Positions 43,998 to 52,182 of a stretch of DNA of 64,000 nucleotides are shown here, one piece after another. Position numbers and translations under genes: made by a program. Location of the stretch: assembly GCF_017833415.1 (NCBI RefSeq), contig NZ_JAFICC010000004.1:124001-188000 (forward strand). Reading direction: 5' to 3'. The notes under the pieces were generated by a model that ran no database searches, was not told the DNA's origin, and saw nothing but the letters and a program-made list of their open reading frames with translations. This stretch comes from Flavobacterium sp. 1355 (GTDB taxonomy: Bacteria > Bacteroidota > Bacteroidia > Flavobacteriales > Flavobacteriaceae). Numbering within the stretch: position 1 is the stretch's first letter; each line of letters starts with the position of its first letter.

Positions 43998-44888
43998 TTA
44001 TTTAGCAGTTGTCTGATTGGTTTCTCTGATATTTTGATTGTCCAATATCTGTTTAAGAAATGGTTTTACCTGAGAGTCAATTTCAGATTCAGAGATGTCC
44101 AAAGCTTTAGGGTCATTAATTAACGCATACCAGGGTTTTGGACCATCAAAATTATAACTCCCAAAAACAATGACAGGAGTTCCTTTAACCTTTACATTTT
44201 CTTTGTCTTTTAAGATCCATTCATCGGCCCACTTGTATAAGTATTTTGCATCCTTTTCAAGAAGTCTTAGACAAGAATGCGATGCCGGATAGCCCGGTAA
44301 TTCATATTCGTGAAAACCAACTCCAAGTTTGTTTTCTATATTGAAATTCCATTTTAGATCCCATTCGTCATTAAATGTGCTGGTTGTTTTCTCTGCTTTC
44401 CAATTGGTAAAGAATAAACCCGTTGGTGTCGGGTCTTTTTTTCGTCCCATATTTGTTGGCCCGGTATAGACTAATTGTCCGTTTTCATAAGCTGCAAACG
44501 TCTGGGCAGGATAAGAGAAAATAAGAACTTTAGAAACATCTTCTAAAGCACTGACATGTATAGGGAAAGGCATATAATAAACCAAATCTCCGCTAAAATC
44601 TTCAGGAACAATAATAGAATCTTTTTTTGCAAGATTGGCTTTGTCTGTTCTGTTTATAGCATAAACAATAGCTGTTTTGCTGCTGTCGGCTTCGTTTGTT
44701 TTTAGCCATTCTTTTGTTTTCTCAAAGTGATAAGAAACAGCATTCGGCTTTTTATATTCAATTTTCTTGTGTTTTTTGGCTTTTATTTCCGGCTCATTTT
44801 TTTTCGTTTTATTTTGGTTGTTACAGGAAACCAATAAAACCAAAACTAAAAGGAGAAATGCGTTTGATATATAGTATAACTTTTTCAT
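43998..44888 (-). CDS. L,D-transpeptidase-family (YkuD) lipoprotein
   Basis: YkuD enzymes cross-link or modify peptidoglycan via a cysteine. The 296-residue protein has a lipoprotein signal (LVLVLLVSC, Cys22), a Lys-rich linker and a YkuD domain: VLIFSYPAQTFAAYENGQLVYTGPTNMG in the centre, PTGLF, then the active-site signature with His in GVGFHEYELPG and SHSCLRL, where the Cys is catalytic (the usual SHGC glycine is Ser). The C-terminal 50 residues are outside the domain. It should act in the periplasm. It stands alone on the minus strand. Confidence 0.87.
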   Translation of the reverse strand: MKKLYYISNAFLLLVLVLLVSCNNQNKTKKNEPEIKAKKHKKIEYKKPNAVSYHFEKTKEWLKTNEADSSKTAIVYAINRTDKANLAKKDSIIVPEDFSGDLVYYMPFPIHVSALEDVSKVLIFSYPAQTFAAYENGQLVYTGPTNMGRKKDPTPTGLFFTNWKAEKTTSTFNDEWDLKWNFNIENKLGVGFHEYELPGYPASHSCLRLLEKDAKYLYKWADEWILKDKENVKVKGTPVIVFGSYNFDGPKPWYALINDPKALDISESEIDSQVKPFLKQILDNQNIRETNQTTAK

Positions 44889-44959
44889 AGGTCGTTTTTT
44901 TATTATGATAAAGTTCTCTTTTTTATACCGGCTTACCCTTATAGAATTTTTTGAAATGT

Positions 44960-45544
44960 TTATTTGATTTGCATTTTATTAATGGAGTTCATTTGAAATA
45001 ATTCATCAAGCATTAGCTTAAAAAGCTGAAGCAATAACTGTAAGACTTCTAAATTATCAATTTCGCCGTCTGCAAAATAAGATAATTCATATTCTCCTTT
45101 GGGAAGCTCTTCCTCCCAAATACCTTTGATACTGCAGATTTGAATGTTAGTAATTTTTTGGGATTCGATTAAGCTCCGGATTTCTTTATTTCTGAGTAGC
45201 GTTTTTATTTTAAATTCATTATTGCTTTTTACTGTAAAAGCATTATCAAAATCTGAATATCCAATTTGAATATCCTGCGCTCCAAAAAGCTTTTCAACTT
45301 TTCGAATAAATCCTTCATTATAAATTTCAAACTTAAAATTGTCATTAAGGAGAATAGGAGCAACTACTCTGGTCATTTTACTGCTATATTTTCCAGACCA
45401 TAAAGTATAGTAGTCAAAAATGATTTTCCATTGTTTATATTCAATTGTTGTTGAATCAGAATTCCATGAATAACCTTCGGTAAAAATTCCACCTGTTTCT
45501 TTGGTGAATTCTTGCCAGATATTACTATTTTGGTTTTGTTTCAT
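44960..45544 (-). CDS. Conserved hypothetical protein, cytosolic
   Basis: I did not recognise this 194-residue protein. It has no signal or TM segment, begins MKQNQNSNIWQEFTKETGGIF, and has an aromatic-rich middle (KIIFDYYTLWSGKYSSKMTRVVAP) and a helical C-terminus (LEVLQLLLQLFKLMLDELF). Aspects recall DUF3137-type proteins but not securely. It lies 17 bp downstream of the NUDIX gene, so the two are likely cotranscribed. The ATG at 45544 is chosen over a preceding TTG. Confidence 0.6.
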   Translation of the reverse strand: MKQNQNSNIWQEFTKETGGIFTEGYSWNSDSTTIEYKQWKIIFDYYTLWSGKYSSKMTRVVAPILLNDNFKFEIYNEGFIRKVEKLFGAQDIQIGYSDFDNAFTVKSNNEFKIKTLLRNKEIRSLIESQKITNIQICSIKGIWEEELPKGEYELSYFADGEIDNLEVLQLLLQLFKLMLDELFQMNSINKMQIK

Positions 45545-45561
45545 CAATATGATTGGTTTAT

Positions 45562-46146
45562 TTAGATCAGCCCTTTTATCTTCGCATGCTGCAGTAACAA
45601 AATAGTTTTAGCATCTGTAATTTCACCAGATTCGATCATGGCGTACGCCTCATCAAAAGTATATTCCAGCACTTCAATATTTTCCTGCTCAGCATCCAAT
45701 CCACCGCCATCTCCTACTTTCATAGTTTCATCATATTCTCCGACAAAAAGATATAAAATTTCTGTGACAGATCCTGGAGACATATAGGTTTCTATGACTT
45801 TCTGAACTTTCTTTAAACGATAACCAGTTTCCTCTTCAGTTTCACGAATAATAGCCTGCTCGGCATTATCCTTGTCCAGAAGTCCGGCGCAAACCTCAAT
45901 CATCATTCCGGTTTTATTTCCGTTAAGGAAAGTCGGTAAACGAAACTGTCTCGTCAGGATAACTGTTTTCTTTGTTGTATTGTAAAGTAAAATCCCGGCT
46001 CCGTTGCCACGATCGTAAACTTCACGAATGTGCGATTCTGTTGGTTGGTTTTCTTTTTTATAATTAAAGGTAACCTTATTCAATATATACCAATTATCAG
46101 ATAGTAACTTAGTTTCTGTAATTTCAATTTCAGGATTTTTTCTCAT
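45562..46146 (-). CDS. NUDIX hydrolase, NudK-like (GDP-mannose/ADP-sugar pyrophosphatase group)
   Basis: The 194-residue protein starts MRKNPEIEITETKLLSDNWYILNKVTF, the typical NudK opening, and carries a NUDIX box of the form G-x5-E-x7-RE-x-x-EE-x-G in CAGLLDKDNAEQAIIRETEEETGY, where Glu residues coordinate Mg2+. The SPGSVTEILYLFVGEYD segment fits the nucleoside-diphosphate-sugar branch. It probably splits GDP-mannose or a related sugar nucleotide. It lies between purA and the hypothetical gene, with a terminator separating it from purA. Confidence 0.85.
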   Translation of the reverse strand: MRKNPEIEITETKLLSDNWYILNKVTFNYKKENQPTESHIREVYDRGNGAGILLYNTTKKTVILTRQFRLPTFLNGNKTGMMIEVCAGLLDKDNAEQAIIRETEEETGYRLKKVQKVIETYMSPGSVTEILYLFVGEYDETMKVGDGGGLDAEQENIEVLEYTFDEAYAMIESGEITDAKTILLLQHAKIKGLI

Positions 46147-46159
46147 GATAAAATTTTAT

Positions 46160-46191
46160 AAAAAAAAACGCTCTGATTACCAGAGCGTTTA
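46160..46191 (-). terminator. Terminator after purA
   Basis: The stem AAACGCTCTG/CAGAGCGTTT with a five-base loop and a T-run on the minus strand lies right after the purA stop. Confidence 0.88.
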
Positions 46192-46196
46192 GAATA

Positions 46197-47468
46197 TTAT
46201 TTTGTTATAGTTTGCTTTCTGTCTGGTCCAACCGATACAATTTTGATTGGCACTTCAACTTCCTTCTCAATAAATTCGATGTACTCTTTTAGCTCAATCG
46301 GTAATTGATCATAAGTCGTCAATCCGGTCAAATCTGCTTTCCATCCTTTAAACTCTTTGTATATCGGAGTAACATTTTCAGGTTCGATGTTGTATGGGAA
46401 ATGAGAAATATTTTGTCCTTTATAATTGTACTCTGTACAAACTTTTAAAGTTTCAAAACCAGAAAGAACATCACCTTTCATCATCATCAATTGCGTTACA
46501 CCGTTAACCTGAATGGCATATTTTAACGCAACCAAGTCTAACCAGCCACAACGTCTTTGTCTTCCTGTTACAGATCCAAATTCATTACCAACTCTTGCCA
46601 TTGTAGCACCAACTTCGTCAAAAAGTTCTGTTGGAAAAGGACCGCTTCCTACACGTGTAACATATGCTTTAAAAATTCCGTAAACCTCTTTAATTTTGTT
46701 TGGCGCAATTCCTAAACCAGTACAAGCACCGGCTGCAGTAGTATTTGATGACGTTACAAAAGGATAAGTTCCAAAATCAACATCCAACAGGGATCCCTGA
46801 GCACCTTCACAAAGAATAGATTTACCTGCTTTTTGGGCTTGGTGGATATATTCTTCACTGTCAATAAAATCTAATTTTTTTAATTCTTCAACAGCTTCAA
46901 AAAACTCTTTTTCAAGTTCTGCCAGATTGTATTGAATATTAACATCGTAAAAAGCAATCATGGCTTCGTGTTTGTCAGCCAGAGCTCTGTAACGATCTTT
47001 AAAATCTTCTAATTCAATATCTCCAACGCGTAAACCATTTCTACCGGTTTTGTCCATATAAGTTGGCCCAATTCCTTTAAGGGTAGAACCAATTTTTGCT
47101 TTTCCTTTAGAAGCTTCAGAAGCTGCATCAAGCAAACGGTGGGTTGGTAAAATTAAATGCGCTTTTCTTGAGATGATTAATTTACTTTTGATATCAAGGT
47201 TAAATTTCTCTAAACCTTCAATTTCTTTTTGAAAAACTACCGGGTCAATTACAACCCCATTTCCGATGATATTTACTGAGTTTTTATGGAAAATTCCTGA
47301 AGGAATAGTTCTAAGTACGTGTTTAATTCCATCAAATTCTAATGTATGCCCTGCATTTGGTCCTCCCTGAAAACGTGCAATAATATCATAATTTGAGGTA
47401 AGTACGTCTACAATTTTTCCTTTACCTTCATCTCCCCATTGTAATCCTAGTAATAAATCTACGGTCAT
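46197..47468 (-). CDS. purA: Adenylosuccinate synthetase
   Basis: PurA joins IMP and aspartate using GTP, the first step to AMP. The 423-residue protein has the GTP-binding start LLGLQWGDEGKGKIVD (residues 6-21, with catalytic Asp and His in NAGHT near 40), STLKGIGPTYMDKTGR, QGSLLDVDFGTYPFVTSSNTT, GRQRRCGWLD and the C-terminal TWDQLP-type motif TTYDQLP. It lies 93 bp downstream of the Fur-family gene on the same strand. Confidence 0.98.
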   Translation of the reverse strand: MTVDLLLGLQWGDEGKGKIVDVLTSNYDIIARFQGGPNAGHTLEFDGIKHVLRTIPSGIFHKNSVNIIGNGVVIDPVVFQKEIEGLEKFNLDIKSKLIISRKAHLILPTHRLLDAASEASKGKAKIGSTLKGIGPTYMDKTGRNGLRVGDIELEDFKDRYRALADKHEAMIAFYDVNIQYNLAELEKEFFEAVEELKKLDFIDSEEYIHQAQKAGKSILCEGAQGSLLDVDFGTYPFVTSSNTTAAGACTGLGIAPNKIKEVYGIFKAYVTRVGSGPFPTELFDEVGATMARVGNEFGSVTGRQRRCGWLDLVALKYAIQVNGVTQLMMMKGDVLSGFETLKVCTEYNYKGQNISHFPYNIEPENVTPIYKEFKGWKADLTGLTTYDQLPIELKEYIEFIEKEVEVPIKIVSVGPDRKQTITK

Positions 47469-47561
47469 TCTGTTTTAATTTGCGTTGGGACAAGCTAAGC
47501 CGTCCTACTGATTAATGTAGTTAATTTTCTTTTTTATTTTTTTAAATAATTCCCTTCCGGA

Positions 47562-48020
47562 TTATTGATTTTGTTTCTTGTTTCCGTAGAAATACAATGA
47601 GTGATTGGTGATCTCAATATCAAATATTTCTTCGATTGTTTTTTTGATGGTTTGAATTCTCGGGTCACAAAATTCAATTACTTCTCCGGAATCTGTCATG
47701 ATAATGTGATCGTGTTGCTTATCAAAATAAGATTTCTCGTAGTAAGCCTGATTTTGCCCAAATTGATGTTTTCGAACCAAGGCGCAGTCTAACAATAACT
47801 CGATCGTGTTGTATAAAGTTGCTCTACTCACACGATAGTTTTTGTTTTTCATTTTGATATAAAGATTTTCGATATCAAAATGCTCTTCACTATCATAAAT
47901 TTCCTGAAGAATAGCATAACGCTCAGGAGTTTTACGATGTCCTTTCTGCTCAAGATACATTGTAAAAACATTTTTTACAATTTCTTGATTTTTAGTATTG
48001 TCAGTTGAAATTAGTGTCAT
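47562..48020 (-). CDS. Fur-family transcriptional regulator
   Basis: The 152-residue metalloregulator has a winged helix ([31 protein letters not shown], recognition helix [14 protein letters not shown]) and a dimerisation domain with [17 protein letters not shown] and [12 protein letters not shown], giving His/Asp/Glu ligands of the Fur regulatory site. The two CxxC motifs that hold structural zinc in many Fur/PerR proteins are absent. The Fur/PerR/Zur subtype cannot be decided. The gene order rel, small gene, fur-type, purA is on one strand. Confidence 0.88.
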   Translation of the reverse strand: MTLISTDNTKNQEIVKNVFTMYLEQKGHRKTPERYAILQEIYDSEEHFDIENLYIKMKNKNYRVSRATLYNTIELLLDCALVRKHQFGQNQAYYEKSYFDKQHDHIIMTDSGEVIEFCDPRIQTIKKTIEEIFDIEITNHSLYFYGNKKQNQ

Positions 48021-48027
48021 AATCTCG

Positions 48028-48035
48028 CAAAGATA
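48028..48035 (-). promoter_or_regulatory. Candidate -7 box of the Fur-family gene, near-leaderless
   Basis: The minus strand reads TATCTTTG, an exact match ending 7 bp before the ATG, so the transcript would begin close to the start codon. Confidence 0.45.
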
Positions 48036-48205
48036 ATTTTTTATTTTAATGAATAAAAGTTTAAGGTTTAAAGTTTAACTTTCACAATATGATTTTGGCA
48101 TTGCCAACACTTCTGTTTTAAAGGTTTTTCAATACATTTTGGTTGTCCTTTATACCTTGCTTTATTAACATATTAATTTTAATTTGAGATAAAACTAACA
48201 AACAA

Positions 48206-48748
48206 TTATTCGGTTTTAGTCATAAACATATACCAGTTCCATTCCCAGTTTTTTCCTTTGTCATCGCTCATTGCCTGACTCCAGACCGGATTTTTTTTGT
48301 CTCTTGCGTCCCATCTGAAAACCTGTATGACATCCCTGCCTTCAAAAACATCTTCTGAGAAAAAATGTCCTACATTATTTTCAAAAGAGCCTACAACAGG
48401 CCTGTCTAAAACCCCTGTATTAGAATCTGACCAATAGATACTCCATAGTTTTGTTGCCGGGTTAAACAGACGAACCGTCATTCCCTCAAAAGGTTCGCCA
48501 TCAAAAGTGGCAAGAAAATTATCGATATTGCCAATTCCGTTGAGAATCTTATACATTTCCTGTGTTGATGGAAATTCAATCCATTCGGTACAATTGTCAA
48601 AACGTTTTTTTAATTTTTTGTTCCGGATATTAGATTTTCCCTGAAAGAAATCAAAATCATCTTTTGAAGAAGATTCAGATGCGGTAATTATAAGTTTGCC
48701 ATCCTCATCAAAGTTTAATTTTGGAATTTCTAAAGAATCATTTAGCAT
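48206..48748 (-). CDS. DUF1579-like beta-barrel protein
   Basis: The 180-residue cytosolic protein resembles DUF1579/lipocalin-like proteins: DFDFFQGKSNIRNKKLKKR (cf. DFDFLxGxWxVxxRRL), CTEWIEFPSTQEMYKILNGIGNIDNF, MTVRLFNPATKLWSIYWSD and the closing WEWNWYMFMTK with alternating strands. Trp-rich strands suggest a small-molecule binding barrel. The ligand is unknown. It lies 17 bp downstream of the rel gene and may be cotranscribed. Confidence 0.7.
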   Translation of the reverse strand: MLNDSLEIPKLNFDEDGKLIITASESSSKDDFDFFQGKSNIRNKKLKKRFDNCTEWIEFPSTQEMYKILNGIGNIDNFLATFDGEPFEGMTVRLFNPATKLWSIYWSDSNTGVLDRPVVGSFENNVGHFFSEDVFEGRDVIQVFRWDARDKKNPVWSQAMSDDKGKNWEWNWYMFMTKTE

Positions 48749-48765
48749 AATGATTTAGTTATAAA

Positions 48766-50985
48766 TTATGTTCTGTATTCTCTTGTTACCTTGTCCACAC
48801 CGTCGATTTTCTTGATTGCATTGATCATTTTCTTCAGAATAGTATTGTTTTTTACAATTACTGCAATCTGACCATGAAAAATTCCCGCATCTGTACTCAG
48901 AGAAATACTCTGGATATTCACGCTCATATTGTTCGAAATTACTCTTGTCAATTGGTTTGTAAGACCCAAAACATCCATTCCGGTAATATTGATAATTGCT
49001 TTGAATTCTTCCTGAGACGAATCAATCCATTTAGCGCTCATGATGCGATACGCATAATTAGACTGCATTCCGATTGCATTTGGGCAATCTTTTTTATGAA
49101 CTTTAATACCTTCGTTTATCGTTACAAAACCAAAAACATCGTCTCCCGGAATTGGGTTACAACACTGTGAAAGTTTATAATCCAGCTTATCATGCTCGGT
49201 TCCAAAAACCAGCATATCATAATTACTGCTTATAACAGGTTTATGGATATCTTCGGCAGCAGTGTCTTTATTTCGCTTAATTTTATTTTTAAAGAAATTG
49301 ATAAACGTATTGCCTTTTTGCGCCGCGTAATCCTTTAATTGTTGGTTTTCGATAGCACCAATTCCAACTCTGAAAAATAAATCTAAACTTGTTTTTAGTT
49401 TAAAGAAGTTTACCAACTCATTGATAACCTGCTCGTTGATTGTTATTTTTAAATGCTTTAATTTTCTGGTAAGTAATTCTTTTCCTTCTTCAGCAATTTT
49501 TTTGGTGTTCTCGTTAAGAACGTTTTTAATTTTATTTTTGGCTCTTGAAGTCGTTACATATTCAAGCCAGTTTACTGTTGGTTTTTGATTTGGAGAAGTA
49601 ATAACTTCTACCTGGTCGCCACTTTTAAGCTCATGATTTAAAGGAACAAGACGGCCATTTACACGTGTTCCTCTTGTTTTTATTCCGATTTCTGAGTGAA
49701 TACTAAAAGCAAAGTCAAGAGAAGTGGCACCTTTTGGCAGTGATTTAATTTCTCCTTTTGGAGTAAAAACAAAGATTTCTTTTGAATATAAATTCATCTT
49801 AAAATCTTCTACAAAATCAACTGCATTTGTTTCCTGATTTTCCAGAGCTTCACGAAGTAAGTTCAGCCATACGTCTAAACCGCTTTCTTCTGTTGCACCA
49901 TTTTTGTATTTATAATGAGCAGCATATCCTTTTTCGGCAATTTCATCCATTCGTTCGCTTCGAACCTGAACTTCAACCCAGCGGCCTTTTGGTCCCATTA
50001 CTGTAATGTGCAAAGCTTCATAACCGGTTGATTTTGGAGATGAAATCCAGTCACGCAAACGGCTAGGGCTTGGTCTGTAATGATCGGTTACAATTGAGTA
50101 TATTTTCCAGGCAACGAATTTTTCATCATGAGGATCTGATTTATAAACAATTCTAAGAGCAAATTTATCGTAGACTTCATCAAAACTTACGTTTTGGGCA
50201 CGCATCTTTCGTCGTATCGAATAAATAGATTTTGGTCTGCCTTTTATGATATAATCTATATTTTCTTTGTCTAAGGATTTTTTTAAGACATCTGAAATAT
50301 CTTTTATATAAGCATCCTGTTCTTCTTTGGTCTCCCTAATTTTGCTTACAATGTCATCATAAACCGCAGGTTCAGTGTATTTTAATCCTAAGTCTTCGAG
50401 TTTTGTTTTAATATTATAAAGTCCAAGACGATGGGCAAGGGGAGCGTAAATATATAAAGTTTCAGAAGCAATTTTAGTTTGTTTGTATTCTGCCATAGAA
50501 TCCATGGTTTGCATATTATGCAGACGATCGGCCAGTTTTATCAAAATAACACGAACATCATCATTGAGCGTCAGAATCATTTTTCTGAAATTTTCTGCCT
50601 GCATAGAAGCGTTCAGGTCTTTTTGTACCAATGAAATTTTGGTCAGGCCTTCAACAAGCTGTGCTACTTTTGGATTAAATAAGCGTTCAATTTCTTCAAC
50701 CGTAACCGGAGTATCTTCTACAACATCATGAAGTAAGGCCGCAGCAATAGAGGTCGCTCCCAAACCAATTTCAGAAGCAACGATTTTTGCAACTGCAATA
50801 GGATGAAAGATATAGGCTTCTCCAGATTTGCGACGTTGTTCTTTATGCGCATCAACCGCTACATCAAAAGCTTTTCTGATGAGTTTTTTGTCAGCGGGCG
50901 ATAAAGTCTGGTAGCTAATTCGAAGTAATTCTTTGTATTCCTGCGCAATTGCTTTGTTTTCTTTTTCAATATCTATTTCAGTCAT
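48766..50985 (-). CDS. Bifunctional (p)ppGpp synthetase/hydrolase, RelA/SpoT family
   Basis: This 739-residue alarmone enzyme adds or removes pyrophosphate on GDP/GTP in the stringent response. The domain order is HD hydrolase (about 40-195; HPIAVAKIVA, LLHDVVEDT with catalytic HD), synthetase (235-355; GRPKSIYSIRRKM, DKFALRIVY, YEALHITVMGP), TGS (400-460; VFTPKGEIKSLPKGATSLDFAFSIHSEIG), a zinc-finger-like segment (CCNPIPGDDVFGF) and a C-terminal ACT domain. The HD motif is intact, so it is the bifunctional type. The start at 50985 (MTEIDIEKEN) is preferred over an in-frame TTG at 51000. Confidence 0.96.
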   Translation of the reverse strand: MTEIDIEKENKAIAQEYKELLRISYQTLSPADKKLIRKAFDVAVDAHKEQRRKSGEAYIFHPIAVAKIVASEIGLGATSIAAALLHDVVEDTPVTVEEIERLFNPKVAQLVEGLTKISLVQKDLNASMQAENFRKMILTLNDDVRVILIKLADRLHNMQTMDSMAEYKQTKIASETLYIYAPLAHRLGLYNIKTKLEDLGLKYTEPAVYDDIVSKIRETKEEQDAYIKDISDVLKKSLDKENIDYIIKGRPKSIYSIRRKMRAQNVSFDEVYDKFALRIVYKSDPHDEKFVAWKIYSIVTDHYRPSPSRLRDWISSPKSTGYEALHITVMGPKGRWVEVQVRSERMDEIAEKGYAAHYKYKNGATEESGLDVWLNLLREALENQETNAVDFVEDFKMNLYSKEIFVFTPKGEIKSLPKGATSLDFAFSIHSEIGIKTRGTRVNGRLVPLNHELKSGDQVEVITSPNQKPTVNWLEYVTTSRAKNKIKNVLNENTKKIAEEGKELLTRKLKHLKITINEQVINELVNFFKLKTSLDLFFRVGIGAIENQQLKDYAAQKGNTFINFFKNKIKRNKDTAAEDIHKPVISSNYDMLVFGTEHDKLDYKLSQCCNPIPGDDVFGFVTINEGIKVHKKDCPNAIGMQSNYAYRIMSAKWIDSSQEEFKAIINITGMDVLGLTNQLTRVISNNMSVNIQSISLSTDAGIFHGQIAVIVKNNTILKKMINAIKKIDGVDKVTREYRT

Positions 50986-51004
50986 AACGGCATAGTTCAA
51001 GTAC

Positions 51005-51035
51005 TAAAAATAGCAATAAGTTGCAACATACACAA
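51005..51035 (-). promoter_or_regulatory. Promoter of the RelA/SpoT gene
   Basis: On the minus strand TTG (51033-51035) is followed after 20 bp by TATTTTTA (51005-51012), a one-base variant of TAnnTTTG, giving a good -33/-7 pair 19 bp before the ATG. Confidence 0.5.
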
Positions 51036-51216
51036 GGTTTTTGGTTGTAGATTTAGGATATTGGATTTTAGGTTTTTGCCGTATAAAAAGGACTTCGACT
51101 TTGCTCAGTCTGACAATAGAAATATCCAATTTTTGCTCAAAAATTAACAGTAAAAATATTTGATAACCAGTAAAGTAAAGCCAGTAATTTTTAATTTTAA
51201 CCTCAGAGCCTCAGAA

Positions 51217-52005
51217 CTAAAATCCTCTCTGGCGTTTGGCTTCAAAAATCAAAATAGCCGCTGCAACTGAAACATTCATACTATCGATTTCGCCCTGCAT
51301 CGGTATAATAATATTCTGAGTAGAAGCGTCTCTCCAATCCTGTGTTAAGCCTGTAGCTTCTGTTCCCACAACTAAAGCTGTCGGAGTGGTAAAATTTTGA
51401 GTATGATAAGAAGTTGAATCCTGTAGCGTAGCACAGTAAAAATCAATTTTTCTGTCTTTTAAAAATGAAATAATTTCTGATGTAGTTCCCGTTGCAATTT
51501 GATTGGTAAAAAGACATCCCACGCTTGAGCGTACAATATTCGGATTATATAAATCACTTTTTGGGTTAGCAATCAGGACAGCATCCAGATTTGCAGCATC
51601 AGCTGTACGCAAAAGGGCTCCGATGTTTCCTGGTTTTTCTGGTGCTTCGGCGACTAAAATTAATGGATTTCCAGATAATTTTAAATCTGATAATTGCAAC
51701 GATTTGGTTTTGGCTACGGCCAAAATTCCTTCGGTTGTATCACGATAAGCCAGTTTCTGATATACTTCTTTGTTGATTTCAATTAATTGAAAAGAAGATT
51801 TAATCAAGTTACTGATTTCATTTTCAGACACTAATTCAGGTAAAAACAAAACGGTTTCTATTTCATAATCACCTTTTATGGCTAATGAAATTTCGCGTAA
51901 CCCTTCAATCAAAAATGTACCGGTTTGTTTTCTGGCTTTTGCTTTTTCCTGCAGTAAAACAAGAGATTTTATAAACGGATTTTGAACTGAAGTGATTTGT
52001 TTCAT
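51217..52005 (-). CDS. TrmH/SpoU-family RNA 2'-O-methyltransferase
   Basis: The 262-residue protein combines an N-terminal RNA-binding domain (ITSVQNPFIKSLVLLQEKAKARKQTGTFLIEGLREI) with a knotted SPOUT domain: EAPEKPGNIGALLRTADA (motif 1), VVGTEATGLTQ (motif 2) and IPMQGEIDSMNVSVAAAILIFEAKRQ (motif 3 with SLNVS-like SMNVS). Such enzymes methylate 2'-OH of rRNA or tRNA. Whether it is RlmB-like or TsnR-like cannot be decided. It is separated from the rel gene by a 231-bp gap holding a solo copy of a CTTCGACTTTGCTCAGTCTGACA repeat. Confidence 0.9.
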   Translation of the reverse strand: MKQITSVQNPFIKSLVLLQEKAKARKQTGTFLIEGLREISLAIKGDYEIETVLFLPELVSENEISNLIKSSFQLIEINKEVYQKLAYRDTTEGILAVAKTKSLQLSDLKLSGNPLILVAEAPEKPGNIGALLRTADAANLDAVLIANPKSDLYNPNIVRSSVGCLFTNQIATGTTSEIISFLKDRKIDFYCATLQDSTSYHTQNFTTPTALVVGTEATGLTQDWRDASTQNIIIPMQGEIDSMNVSVAAAILIFEAKRQRGF

Positions 52006-52108
52006 TTTTTTTAAGGTACTTAGATTCTAAGGTGCTAAGGTACTGAGATTTTTTTAAAATAGGTTGGTTAAGGTTGAGAGTCGCCAAGGATTAAAGGCGT
52101 TTTGTCCC

Positions 52109-52168
52109 GAATTACACTAATTTTCTCGAATTATAAAACATTTTAATTTGTGAAAATTAGTGTAATTC
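52109..52168. repeat. Perfect 17-bp inverted repeat
   Basis: GAATTACACTAATTTTC (52109-52125) is exactly reverse-complementary to 52152-52168 across a 26-base spacer. The sequence ends 15 bp before the phosphatase stop (52183) and could serve as a minus-strand terminator, but it is longer than usual and resembles a dispersed AATTCGTGTAATT-type repeat. Confidence 0.75.
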
Positions 52169-52182
52169 GTGGCGAAAGAAAA

